Shown: positions 1 to 7,887, counted from the first letter of the stretch. The stretch is 64,000 nt of DNA from Ruegeria arenilitoris (GCF_013032445.1 NZ_WQCA01000006.1:1-64000), one strand, 5' to 3'. Program-made: numbers and translations. The notes: generated from the letters alone by a model not told the origin.

Positions 1-1264
1 CCTCTTCAACTGGGCTGCAAGCTGATTGGAACCGGGTTTCCTTGTCCTTGTCAGGTCTAATGCGTTCATAGCGCCGACGGTCATCACGAAACAATTCGTC
101 CAGAAGCGGTTTGCCAGAAGCGGCATCTTCGATGAGAACGCGATCCGGATCCCAGTGACCGACAAGGTTCAATGCCTTGGACTTCAGGTCCGTGTAGTCC
201 ACCTGCCCGCGCCAGACGTCGAGAAGGAACCACGCGTTTTCGCGGAACCCCCAGGTCGTACAGACAGAGAAGTCAGACCGGGGATCCGCAGACATACCCG
301 TATCCCAGCTCTGAACGACCAGTTGGAACCAGCGACGATCTTCGATTGTCTCGTAGGTGCCGAACCACTCCCAGCGCAAGGGTGATCCATCCGGCGCAAT
401 CGGGTTCTGCTGATACTGGCAATTGAACACGGCCGCGCCCATTTCGCGACGCTTCGTATCCAACGTTTGCTGATCCAGGCGCGACGGACACAGAAGATCA
501 CCCGGTTTGCGGCGCATGACATTTCCGCGCCCAAGAGGAACCATCTCATGTTCTTCGGCAATGGCAGGCAGATTCAGATGCCGATAGGTTCCGCGTTCGA
601 GCAGATAACCCGGCGGATCCATCTCGTGCAACCGCTGCGCAACCATGACAACGCGCCCCTCGGCCGGGTTGTCAAAGCGCGACAGCAAGGTCCCTTCAAT
701 GAACTCTTGCGCCTTGACCAGCTCGGCCTCGGAACTCGCATCACCCGCCTTCAGAAGATCGTCAATGATGATGTAATCGGCGCCATGACCGGTGACAGAA
801 CTGCCGATGGAGACAGCCTTACGGCTGCCTCCCTTTGTGGTGCGGATTTCTTCTGAGGTGTTGCCCTTTTTAGCCAAAACCGTTTCAGGGAACATTTCCC
901 GGTACCAGCGTGCGGACATGATCCGTCGACAATCTTCGGAATGTTTGCGCGCCAGATCCAGCCCATAGCTGGCAACAATGATCTTGGCGCTCGGAGAGTG
1001 CCCCAGAAGATAAGCGACATATGCAACGGCAACGGTGACAGATTTCAGGCACCGGGGCGGAATGTTGATGATCAACCGCTTGTTCTCGCCGACGCGAACG
1101 TTGTCCAACTCATGGCACATGGCGCGCACATGCCAAGCCGGATCAAAGCCGCGGTCAGTCCCCTGGTGCAGCGTGCCAAACACACGCCACACGAAGGGAA
1201 AGAAATTGTCCCGGCAAACCTCGCGAGCGGCTTGCACGACGATTTTTGGATCAGGAGTCGTCAT
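1..1264 (-). CDS. Phage terminase large subunit (TerL), C-terminus beyond window edge
   Basis: Reading the minus strand from ATG at 1264 gives an uninterrupted frame of about 421 residues to the window edge, so the C-terminal end is missing. It resembles the ATPase/nuclease motor that packages phage DNA. A Walker A-like PPRCLKS lies near residues 69-75 and a Walker B-like YIIIDD near 164-169. Further on, SWDTGMSADPRSDFS and VLIEDAASGKPLLDEL look like the RNase H-fold nuclease domain with its acidic metal ligands. The start lies 14 bp inside the end of the DUF5681 gene, so the two are probably translationally coupled. The context is a prophage or phage-derived element extending left. No frameshift is seen. 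Confidence 0.9.
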   Translation of the reverse strand, partial: MTTPDPKIVVQAAREVCRDNFFPFVWRVFGTLHQGTDRGFDPAWHVRAMCHELDNVRVGENKRLIINIPPRCLKSVTVAVAYVAYLLGHSPSAKIIVASYGLDLARKHSEDCRRIMSARWYREMFPETVLAKKGNTSEEIRTTKGGSRKAVSIGSSVTGHGADYIIIDDLLKAGDASSEAELVKAQEFIEGTLLSRFDNPAEGRVVMVAQRLHEMDPPGYLLERGTYRHLNLPAIAEEHEMVPLGRGNVMRRKPGDLLCPSRLDQQTLDTKRREMGAAVFNCQYQQNPIAPDGSPLRWEWFGTYETIEDRRWFQLVVQSWDTGMSADPRSDFSVCTTWGFRENAWFLLDVWRGQVDYTDLKSKALNLVGHWDPDRVLIEDAASGKPLLDELFRDDRRRYERIRPDKDKETRFQSACSPVEE

Positions 1265-1682
1265 CTTCCGCCTCCTCATTTTCCGGACCACCGTCACCGT
1301 CCAGTTGGCTGGAAAAGAAATCCCGGAGGATGTCGTAGTCGACAGCGTCCGGTTCAAGCGCACGGACGCTTTCTTGCGCGTCCATTTCACTTGGGTCGAA
1401 CAGATCCGCGTCCAGCTTCAGCAGCGCCATCATCAATTTCGTGTCGCCCTTCAACGCGCCAGCCGTGAGCCGCTTGGCAATTGCCTCCGCCTTGGAAATC
1501 CGGACTTCCCGGTTGCCTTCGCGGACCGTGATCTTCGCTTCCAGTTCGCGTTTCAGACTGGCATTCACACCCTTAGCACCTTTCGGTCGCCCTTTTGGAT
1601 TGCCAGAACGGCCTTTCTTGAACTGGGTCACTTTGGGCGGCTTGCCGTAGCCCACCTCGTAGTCCTTCGTATCGTCAGACAT
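1251..1682 (-). CDS. DUF5681 domain phage protein
   Basis: This 143-residue protein opens with the typical DUF5681 signature: a GYGKPPKVTQFKKG segment followed by SGNPKGRPKGAKG near residues 12-40, basic and glycine-rich. The rest looks helical and ends in an acidic tail rich in E and D. DUF5681 proteins are commonly found just upstream of a terminase large subunit; a role as a small-terminase or DNA-binding partner is a guess from position only. It overlaps the methyltransferase gene by 8 bp upstream and terL by 14 bp downstream, forming a compact three-gene leftward operon. Confidence 0.85.
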   Translation of the reverse strand: MSDDTKDYEVGYGKPPKVTQFKKGRSGNPKGRPKGAKGVNASLKRELEAKITVREGNREVRISKAEAIAKRLTAGALKGDTKLMMALLKLDADLFDPSEMDAQESVRALEPDAVDYDILRDFFSSQLDGDGGPENEEAEDDDS

Positions 1683-3069
1683 GATCCGCCTCCTGCTCTG
1701 AGGTGGCGTCTACGGCTGCAGAACGCGCATCGAACGTTTGCCCCGTGACAGCATGCACCGCGCTTTCACCAGTCATGTCCTGCCAACGACGGATGGCGAC
1801 ATCGACATAAGCCGGGTCGAGCTCAATCAGCCGCGCCCGGCGCCCGGTCTTCTCGGCTGCCAGCAAGGTCGCGCCGGACCCGCCAAAGGCGTCCAGCACG
1901 ACATCGCCGCGATGGCTCACATCCATGATGGCATCTGCCACCAAAGCTGTCGGCTTCACCGTGGGATGATCAGCAAGATCCGCTTCGCGCCCTGCCCCAA
2001 AGCTGTTCACACCTGCGTAATCCCAAACATTGGTCCGGTTGCGCCCATGTTTGCCCAGTTCGACATTGTTGATATGCGGCGCGCCCGGTTTCTTGAAGAT
2101 CGCCACCAGTTCGTGCTTGGAGCGGTAAAGGCTGCCCATCCCTCCGTTGGTCTTGTTCCAGACGCAGAGGTTGATGAGATCCAATCCACCTGCATTGCCC
2201 GCTGCAATCAACTCTTCAATATGACGCCAGTCCATGCAAATCATCGCGATGCCCCCGTTCGGCAGGCAGTCGAACAAATGGTTGATCGCGTCTGTGAGGA
2301 AGCCTCGGAATTCGCTATCAGACATTTCTCCCGACGCCATGGCAAATTCGCGATGATCGTCGCCGGTGCCACAGCGGACATGCCCATTGACCGGTACGTT
2401 ATAAGGAGGATCGGTGAACACCATCTGCGGGCTCTCGCCATCCAGGAGCATCTCGCAGCTCTGCGCTTGCAAAGCATCCCCGCAGAAGATGCGATGATCT
2501 CCAAGAATCCAGAGGTCGCCTGGCTGCGTAATTGCAGGCACCGCAGGATCCGGTGACTCAACAGTTTCCGCTTCAGTCTCCGTGACCTCGCCTGCACTAT
2601 CGATGATGATGTCAATCTCCGGTGCCTCGAACCCGGTGATGTCCAGATCAATGTCCAGCTCGCCATCAAGGCTGAGATCCATCAGCTCGGCAAACTCAAT
2701 CTGGAGCGCGGCTTCGTTCCAGTCGGACAATTCCGCCAGCTTGTTATCCGCAATGCGCAGAGCGCGCACTTCTGCGTCTGACAGATGATCGGCCACAACA
2801 GTTGGAACGGACTTCAACCCCAGAGCCTTGGCGGCTTCATAGCGGCCATGACCCGCAATGATGGTACCCGCAGCATCCACAAGGATCGGAGTGACAAAGC
2901 CAAACTGGGCCACCGAAGCCTTCAGCTTGTCGATATTCTTGGCCGCGTGCACCCGATTGTTATTGGCGTAGGGCTTGATCTGGCTGATCCGGGATTGGAC
3001 GACATTGTCCGCCATCCAGATCGGCGAGTTGGACGCCTTGGCGTCGCTGTTTGTTTTCTTAGCAGGCAT
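1675..3069 (-). CDS. ParB/Srx-domain DNA methyltransferase fusion
   Basis: This 464-residue protein has two modules. Residues about 25-125 form a ParB/sulfiredoxin-type domain (IIAGHGRYEAAK motif, then a DNKLAELSDWN helix). Residues about 185-435 form a class-beta amino methyltransferase: the catalytic DPPYNV motif IV comes first and the SAM-binding DAFGGSGATLLAAE region comes near the C-terminus, an order typical of N4-cytosine/N6-adenine enzymes. Such ParB-methylase fusions are frequent in alphaproteobacterial prophages and usually lack a cognate restriction enzyme; none is seen here. It is the first gene of the leftward DUF5681-terL module, with GGAGG-like sequence just upstream of the ATG. 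Target sequence and biological role are unknown. Confidence 0.92.
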   Translation of the reverse strand: MPAKKTNSDAKASNSPIWMADNVVQSRISQIKPYANNNRVHAAKNIDKLKASVAQFGFVTPILVDAAGTIIAGHGRYEAAKALGLKSVPTVVADHLSDAEVRALRIADNKLAELSDWNEAALQIEFAELMDLSLDGELDIDLDITGFEAPEIDIIIDSAGEVTETEAETVESPDPAVPAITQPGDLWILGDHRIFCGDALQAQSCEMLLDGESPQMVFTDPPYNVPVNGHVRCGTGDDHREFAMASGEMSDSEFRGFLTDAINHLFDCLPNGGIAMICMDWRHIEELIAAGNAGGLDLINLCVWNKTNGGMGSLYRSKHELVAIFKKPGAPHINNVELGKHGRNRTNVWDYAGVNSFGAGREADLADHPTVKPTALVADAIMDVSHRGDVVLDAFGGSGATLLAAEKTGRRARLIELDPAYVDVAIRRWQDMTGESAVHAVTGQTFDARSAAVDATSEQEADHV

Positions 3070-3526
3070 AGCCGCCTCCTTTCACTTGACGCTCTTTAGC
3101 GTCGACAAGAAAGGATCGTGTTGGGAATTCGGAGAGAGCACGATCAGCAACTCTCCGGACCAATCGATCCGGTTCGTTGCCCCTTCGAATGCTCTCTGCG
3201 GAAACCTGTGTTTCCAATGAGTGCTGCCTGCGGGAGCAGTTTCCCGCCCTGATAGTCCGGGCGATTGAGCCAAATGTAGGTGTCATCAATACGAGACGCA
3301 ACCCCCAAACCAAAAGTAACCAAATCGTAACCAATTAAGATTGTTGACGAATAATCGGATGTGCGGCAGCAGCGCTCCGCAAAACATACCCCTCCTGGGA
3401 TTGCCCCAGAAAGAGCTGGACTGTTGTTGCCAACCACGCATCACTGGACCCACGCTCGAGCCATTCGGGCGCTCCTCGGCACCGGGGCTCGGCATTCCGC
3501 CAGCCCCAGATCGGAGGAGACAATAC
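3070..3526. other. Divergent intergenic region of the phage-like element
   Basis: These 457 bases separate the leftward methyltransferase module from the rightward DUF3489 module and probably hold promoters for both. Several short overlapping frames are open on both strands, but none has a convincing ribosome-binding site or a recognisable product, so no gene is called. The stretch around 3300-3350 is clearly AT-richer than its surroundings and contains the GTAACCAA direct repeat annotated separately. Confidence 0.5.
3316..3335. promoter_or_regulatory. Direct repeat GTAACCAA, possible operator
   Basis: GTAACCAAA at 3316-3324 is repeated as GTAACCAAT at 3327-3335, an 11-bp register of about one helical turn. 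A related CCAAAC/CCAAAA stretch lies just to the left. Its place in the AT-rich centre of the divergent region suggests a repressor or activator operator, but no regulator is encoded beside it. Function is inferred from position only. Confidence 0.3.
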
Positions 3527-3757
3527 ATGTCCAAATCCAAACAAACCAAAATTGACAAAGTGCAACATTTGTTGCGCCGCCCGAGTGGCGCCAGCCTGGC
3601 GGAGCTCTGCAAAACAACAGGGTGGCAGCCTCATTCGGTCCGAGCAGCTCTAAGCGGCCTGCGGAAAAAAGGCGTCACAATTGACCGGCGGGCATCCGAC
3701 AAACCAAATAGACCATCCACATATCACCTGACGTCGGGAACAGGAGAAGAGTCATGA
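3527..3757 (+). CDS. DUF3489 domain protein
   Basis: The start was placed at ATG 3527 because GGAGGAGA lies just upstream; an open frame extends further left but has no family resemblance. The 76-residue product matches DUF3489: a KIDKVQHLLRRPSGASL helix, a TTGWQPHSVRAALSGLRKKG helix-turn-helix-like core and a C-terminal strand. These small winged-helix-like proteins of unknown function are recurrent neighbours of DUF2924 proteins and large recombinases in alphaproteobacterial mobile elements. The stop overlaps the next start by 4 bp (ATGA), suggesting coupled translation. A DNA-binding or accessory recombination role is inference. Confidence 0.85.
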   Translation: MSKSKQTKIDKVQHLLRRPSGASLAELCKTTGWQPHSVRAALSGLRKKGVTIDRRASDKPNRPSTYHLTSGTGEES

Positions 3758-4170
3758 CGAAGACTGGCGATGTCGCCGATCTGGCCGCCATGGGTCGATC
3801 GGATCTGGTCACGCTTTGGCAGCAACTGTTTGATCAACCCGCACCCGCCATGCTCAGCCAACCCTTCCTGCGCCGTTTTATCGCCTTTGAGATGCAGTCG
3901 CGCTGTCGTGGCGGGCTACCCCGGCAGGTCAAAGTCACGCTTGAAAAGGGCTCTGAGAAAAAACCCCGGCCTAAATGGCCTGCCCTCAAACCTGGTGGGC
4001 GCCTGCTGCGCGAGTGGAATGGCGTGACCCATGTAGTCGACGTTACAGATGACGGCTTTGTCTGGAACCGGAGGTCCTATCGCTCGCTCTCGGCCATCGC
4101 CCGAGAAATTACCGGCGCGCATTGGTCAGGGCCGCGTTTCTTCGGACTCTCTGGCAAGGGGGCCAAATGA
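3754..4170 (+). CDS. DUF2924 domain protein
   Basis: This 138-residue basic protein matches DUF2924. It has an N-terminal helical part with WQQLFDQPAP and LSQPFLRRFIAFEMQ, then a strand-rich C-terminal half with LKPGGRLLREWNGVTHVV and a RSYRSLSAIAREITGAHWSG motif resembling a short DNA-interacting module. It is sandwiched between DUF3489 and the recombinase with ATGA overlaps on both sides, so the three form a tightly coupled unit. The family is nearly always encoded with such recombinases, so an accessory role in excision or integration is plausible, but nothing in the sequence proves it. Confidence 0.87.
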   Translation: MTKTGDVADLAAMGRSDLVTLWQQLFDQPAPAMLSQPFLRRFIAFEMQSRCRGGLPRQVKVTLEKGSEKKPRPKWPALKPGGRLLREWNGVTHVVDVTDDGFVWNRRSYRSLSAIAREITGAHWSGPRFFGLSGKGAK

Positions 4171-5846
4171 GCCCGCGCCGCAAAATCAGATGCGCCATCT
4201 ACACGCGCAAGTGCTCAGAAGATGGACTGGACCAGGACTTCAATTCACTGGATGCGCAATATGAAGCCTGCGCGGCCTATGTCGCCAGCCAGCGACACGA
4301 AGGTTGGACCCTGCTGCCCGAGCGCTACGACGACGGTGGGCTGTCCGGTGGCACACTCGAGCGCCCCGCCCTGCAACGCCTGCTGGAAGAGATCGATGCT
4401 GGGCGTATCGACATGGTGGTGGTCTACAAGATCGACCGGCTGACCCGATCGCTGGCCGACTTCTCCAAGCTGGTCGAACGGTTGGAGCAGGCGGAGTGTT
4501 CTTTTGTGTCCGTCACGCAGGCCTTCAATACCTCTTCGTCCATGGGCCGCCTTACTCTGAACGTACTTTTGTCCTTTGCCCAGTTTGAACGGGAAGTCAC
4601 CGCAGAGCGTATTCGCGACAAGATTGCTGCGTCGAAGAAAAAGGGGCTTTGGATGGGTGGTAACATGCCTCTGGGCTATGATCGCCACCCGGATCCAAAA
4701 GCAAGAACGCTGGTGGCAAATGAAGAGGAGGCCAGAACAGTCCGGCATCTCTTTGGGCTCTATGACGAGCTGGGTTGCCTGCGCAAAGTAGAAGAACGGG
4801 CCACGGCAGCAGGGCTGCGGTCAAAACGGGTTGTTCGGGCGGATGGCAGCGTGAAAGGGGATTGTCCGCTGTCACGCGGTCAGATCTATTACCTGCTGTG
4901 CAACCCGGTTTATCTCGGCAAAATCCGCCACAAGGATAAGATCTGGGACGGGCAACATCCGGCGATCATCGACCAGGGCATCTGGGACCGGGTGCAGGAA
5001 AAAATGCGGCAGGCCTCGAACCGTTCCCGGGCACGCGGCGGCTCCGATGCGCGCCAACACTCCAATGACCCCGGCGCCTGGCTTACCGGTTTGCTCAGCG
5101 ACGACACCGGGGATCGGTTGACGCCAACCCACACCACGCGCAAAGGCAGACGGTTGCGCTACTATATCTCCAACAGACTGATCTCGGGTGGCAAGGATAT
5201 CTCCGGCTGGCGACTTCCCGGCCCTGCGCTAGAAAATGCTGTCATTGATGTCATCGTCAGACATCTGCAAGACGCCGCCGCCGCGCATCGAGTTCTGGCA
5301 CAGCCGGAGGCCGGATCTGCTGAGGCGGTCCAGACCTCAATTGCGGATCTCGTGACCCGACTTCGAGCCCAAGGCTGTCAGGTCGGCGCTGAACTTCTGG
5401 CCAACGGCAGAATTGTACGAGGACAGATCAGCCTCGAATTGAACCGTAAAACCTTGGCGAGCGCACTTGGCATCGCTGCCGACCACCTGCACCCGGATCT
5501 CAAACTTATCACCGCATCCTTCGATCTGCGCCGCCGCGGCGTTGAGGCCAAGGTCGTCGCCGGGGACATGGCACCCCAACCCGATCCTCACCTCCGGTCC
5601 ATGCTGATCCGCGCCCATGGCTGGGCCCGTGATCTGAAAGCCGGGGTTCAACTGAAGGACATTGCGCGGCGGGAAAAGCTCCCTGGCGCCTTTATCCGCA
5701 CCCGCGCTCAACTCGCTTTTCTCTCACCGAAGATTCAAGCGGCGATTCTCGACGGCACCCAGCCGCCGGAACTCACACTCAAGCGTCTGGTCAGCGTGAC
5801 CCACCCACTTGATTGGTCCGAACAGGAACGCCAGCTCGGCTTCTGA
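4167..5846 (+). CDS. Large serine-recombinase-like protein with Cys at the nucleophile position
   Basis: The start is ATG 4167, overlapping the DUF2924 stop, giving 559 residues. Residues 8-150 are a resolvase fold (RCAIYTRKCSED, then VVVYKIDRLTRSLADF with the conserved D-R-x-x-R, then FAQFEREVTAERI). Residues about 165-300 match the recombinase domain (MPLGYD, YYLLCNPVYLGKIRHKD). The C-terminal half includes GRRLRYYISNRLI, typical of the DUF2924-associated group, and lacks an obvious Cys4 zinc ribbon. In the Y-x-R-x-S motif, the serine that attacks DNA is here Cys16, followed by Ser17. The protein should cut and rejoin att sites if active, but the substitution makes that uncertain. It is probably the integrase of the surrounding element. 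Confidence 0.9.
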   Translation: MSPRRKIRCAIYTRKCSEDGLDQDFNSLDAQYEACAAYVASQRHEGWTLLPERYDDGGLSGGTLERPALQRLLEEIDAGRIDMVVVYKIDRLTRSLADFSKLVERLEQAECSFVSVTQAFNTSSSMGRLTLNVLLSFAQFEREVTAERIRDKIAASKKKGLWMGGNMPLGYDRHPDPKARTLVANEEEARTVRHLFGLYDELGCLRKVEERATAAGLRSKRVVRADGSVKGDCPLSRGQIYYLLCNPVYLGKIRHKDKIWDGQHPAIIDQGIWDRVQEKMRQASNRSRARGGSDARQHSNDPGAWLTGLLSDDTGDRLTPTHTTRKGRRLRYYISNRLISGGKDISGWRLPGPALENAVIDVIVRHLQDAAAAHRVLAQPEAGSAEAVQTSIADLVTRLRAQGCQVGAELLANGRIVRGQISLELNRKTLASALGIAADHLHPDLKLITASFDLRRRGVEAKVVAGDMAPQPDPHLRSMLIRAHGWARDLKAGVQLKDIARREKLPGAFIRTRAQLAFLSPKIQAAILDGTQPPELTLKRLVSVTHPLDWSEQERQLGF

Positions 5847-6221
5847 CACCTCCAGATCCTGCGTCCTTGATACAGGGTTCGCCCTCCCTGATCTGGCGGA
5901 ACAATTCCCTGTTCCCGCGAGAAAATTCCCTGTTCCACTTTTTAGGGAATTTGCAACATAAACCTCTGAAAAACATACAATGTTGGCATGAGACATGAGG
6001 GAACTCAGACCCGTTTTGCGAAAATTCCCTGTAAATTGCCGGGTATCAGGGAAATCCCGCCCAAAGCGACCCCGCCAAAATGCGGCACTGAGACTGGGGA
6101 TTGGATTCTACTCAGAGCGTGCGATCCGCTCAGTCTCTGATTGAAAGCCCACGTGCCAACGCGCGGGAATTGCGGCACAATTCCGGGTCAGAAAACACAA
6201 ATGAAGTGAGACAGGTATGAG
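5847..6221. other. Gene-free stretch between recombinase and tRNA-Ser
   Basis: These 375 bases carry no convincing gene. Short frames on the minus strand (5724-5998) arise from the internal repeats and read like repeated GNF/QGI motifs, so they are probably spurious. The left part holds the TTCCCTG repeat array (separate entry). From about 6061 the sequence returns to ordinary chromosome and leads to the 3' end of the tRNA. No transcription terminator with a T-tract was seen for the recombinase. Confidence 0.5.
5898..6055. repeat. TTCCCTG/CAGGGAA repeat array, candidate recombination or binding site
   Basis: AATTCCCTGTTCC occurs at 5903-5915 and again at 5924-5936, exactly 21 bp (two helical turns) apart. 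The first copy is part of an inverted repeat GGAACA-ATTCCC-TGTTCC at 5898-5915. Reverse-oriented AGGGAATT follows at 5944-5951, a forward AATTCCCTGT at 6023-6032 and a reverse CAGGGAAAT at 6047-6055. The last two flank the outer edge of a central AT-rich core that includes ACAT-ACA-ATGT at 5973-5983. The array starts about 50 bp after the recombinase stop, which makes it a candidate att or accessory binding site. From memory, similar sequences occur beside related recombinase modules in other alphaproteobacteria; this is unverified. Confidence 0.65.
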
Positions 6222-6311
6222 TGGCGGGGAGACAGGGATTCGAACCCTGGGGACGCTCTCACGCCCAACGGTTTTCAAGACCGCCGCATTCGACCACTCT
6301 GCCACCTCCCC
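6222..6311 (-). tRNA. tRNA-Ser (anticodon TGA)
   Basis: The minus strand folds as a 90-nt class II tRNA. The acceptor stem GGGGAGG pairs with TCTCCCC (last pair G-U), with discriminator G and an encoded CCA at 6222-6224. The anticodon stem GCGGT/ACCGT carries loop CTTGAAA, giving anticodon TGA, which reads UCA/UCG-type serine codons. The long variable arm (TTGGGCGTGAGAGCGTCC) and T-loop GGTTCGAATCC are intact. It lies between the recombinase-associated repeats and the SPOR lipoprotein gene. No second copy of its 3' end was seen in the window, so use as an integration site is not supported. Confidence 0.95.
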
Positions 6312-6322
6312 GCGTGAGGCCG

Positions 6323-6351
6323 GGTCTAAGGCCAACGCGAACTGGTGGCAA
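6323..6351 (-). promoter_or_regulatory. Probable promoter of tRNA-Ser
   Basis: On the minus strand TTGCCA (6346-6351) is followed after exactly 17 bp by TAGACC (6323-6328), 11 nt before the tRNA 5' end. The -35 is a good and the -10 a weak match to the housekeeping consensus, but spacing and position are right for a tRNA promoter. Confidence 0.4.
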
Positions 6352-6511
6352 GAGCAAATAGGGAAATCTTGCCGAAGCGCGTGCGGCGGTCTTTCCATGA
6401 CACTTTGCCCACGTTATGCTTTGCGAGAAAGACCGCAGCAGGCCGGCAACACAGAACCGGCGATCGGCAGCGGGGCCCAGAAAAAAGCCCCATCAGGCAA
6501 GGGACGATAAA

Positions 6512-7870
6512 ATGAAACGAGCGACTGAGACACGCGCAAAAACGCGATCGGTGGCGGTGCTGGCCGTGGCATTGGCGGCCTTGGCCGGTTGTGAGGAAGG
6601 TTTGTCCCCTGACAAAGCTCCGGAAGACGCCCAAAGTGGTGACACCCAAGCTGATGACAAAGTTGAACTGTTCCCAGACTACACAGACAACTCAGGTGAT
6701 TCCGTCGAAGCGCCTGACGCATTTAACGTGGTTGAAGCCGGCCTTTGGGACGGTCGTCCATCCTTGGGTGGTATCTGGGTTGCCCACCCCGACGTAACCC
6801 AGCCTGAGCGTGTAGTGATCAAAAACACAACCAACAACAAGACCATCACTGGCGCTTTGTTCCGGCGGGAAAGAAATCTGCCAGGGCCAGCGTTGCAGCT
6901 TTCCTCGGCAGCCGCCGAGAAACTGGGCATCTTGGCTGGGGCGCCTACGAAAGTCGAAGTTACCGCCCTGCGGCGCAAACCGGTTGAGGAAAAAGAACCG
7001 GAAGAAACTGGGGAAGTTGAAACCGCAGACAACGCGCCTTCAGATGACAACGCCAAATCGCAAGACACCGCAGCCAATGCCTCAGTGGATGGTGAAGAGA
7101 AACCCGTCAAGCGAAAGTGGTGGCAAAAGAAAGAAACAGTTGCAGCCGCGGGTGTAGCTACCGCGGCCACTGCAGCAACGGCAGATACTGCAACTGAGGC
7201 GGCGGAAGAAACCGTCGCAGCGACGCCTCAGGCAACCACTTCCCCATCCCTGTCCGATGCAGAAGTGACGCAGCCCAAGGAAAAGCCAGCCAAACGAAAA
7301 TGGTGGCAGAAGAAAGAACCTGTCGCGGCCGCGGGCGTAACTGGTGCTGCAGTTGCGGCAACATCAGATGCTACCACCGAAGCGACGGCTGAGGCCGCGG
7401 AAGAAGTCGTTGAATCGACAACTCTGACGACACCGTCCCCAACTCTGTCGGATCCTGAGGTTGCGCCACCCAAGGAAAAACCCGCCAAGCGGAAATGGTG
7501 GCAAAAGAAAGACCCCGACGCCATTACTGAAACGCCGCTGGAGCCCGTCGCAGGCGCAACCGCAGCCATTGACGCTGCAGACCCCACCCCAGTCGTTGCA
7601 ACCGCCGCAGCGTCTCAGGAAAAAGCTCCACGCTCTTTGACAAAACCGTATGTTCAGGTCGGAACTTTCAATGTCCAAGCCAATGCAAAGAGCGCGGTCT
7701 CAAAGATTGAACGGAACGGAATGGCCGCTGATATTCGTGAACTGAACACTGGCGACAAAACGGTCTGGCGCGTTCTGGTTGGCCCGGCAGCAACTCGTTC
7801 TGAACGCAAAGCGATTCAAAGCGACGTTAAGGACCTTGGCTTTACCGACGCGTTTACCGTCAAAAACTGA
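6512..7870 (+). CDS. SPOR-domain lipoprotein with internal KRKWWQKK repeats
   Basis: The start ATG 6512 follows GGGACGATAA; an open upstream extension has no signal. The 452-residue product has a lipoprotein signal ending in lipobox LAGC (about residues 10-27). An acidic, low-complexity middle follows, with three KP(A/V)KRKWWQKK blocks encoded at about 7100-7135, 7282-7318 and 7474-7513, each followed by an Ala/Thr-rich spacer. The C-terminal SPOR domain (about 375-452, YVQVGTFNVQANAKSAVSKI) should bind glycan strands stripped of peptides. It is probably tethered to the outer membrane and reaches into peptidoglycan. Its position just upstream of a D,D-carboxypeptidase (17-bp gap) fits cell-wall or division work. 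It may be an RlpA-like functional equivalent, but no RlpA catalytic domain is seen. Confidence 0.85.
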   Translation: MKRATETRAKTRSVAVLAVALAALAGCEEGLSPDKAPEDAQSGDTQADDKVELFPDYTDNSGDSVEAPDAFNVVEAGLWDGRPSLGGIWVAHPDVTQPERVVIKNTTNNKTITGALFRRERNLPGPALQLSSAAAEKLGILAGAPTKVEVTALRRKPVEEKEPEETGEVETADNAPSDDNAKSQDTAANASVDGEEKPVKRKWWQKKETVAAAGVATAATAATADTATEAAEETVAATPQATTSPSLSDAEVTQPKEKPAKRKWWQKKEPVAAAGVTGAAVAATSDATTEATAEAAEEVVESTTLTTPSPTLSDPEVAPPKEKPAKRKWWQKKDPDAITETPLEPVAGATAAIDAADPTPVVATAAASQEKAPRSLTKPYVQVGTFNVQANAKSAVSKIERNGMAADIRELNTGDKTVWRVLVGPAATRSERKAIQSDVKDLGFTDAFTVKN

Positions 7871-7887
7871 AACAACGGAGGCCTTTA

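Noticed and set aside
3059-3334. 91- and 63-residue minus-strand frames upstream of the ParB-methyltransferase
   Set aside because: They overlap each other in different frames, have no convincing start signal and resemble nothing known; treated as intergenic.
5898-5951. CRISPR-like array from the 21-bp period
   Set aside because: Only two direct copies, with mixed orientations for the others, no spacers of regular length and no cas genes.
5724-5998. Small minus-strand proteins with GNF/QGI repeats after the recombinase
   Set aside because: They are translations of the TTCCCTG DNA repeats in different frames and lack a ribosome-binding site.
6222-6311. tRNA-Ser as the integration site of the neighbouring mobile element
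   Set aside because: No duplicated tRNA 3' fragment was found in the window, and large serine recombinases often use other targets. The TTCCCTG array is nearer the recombinase.
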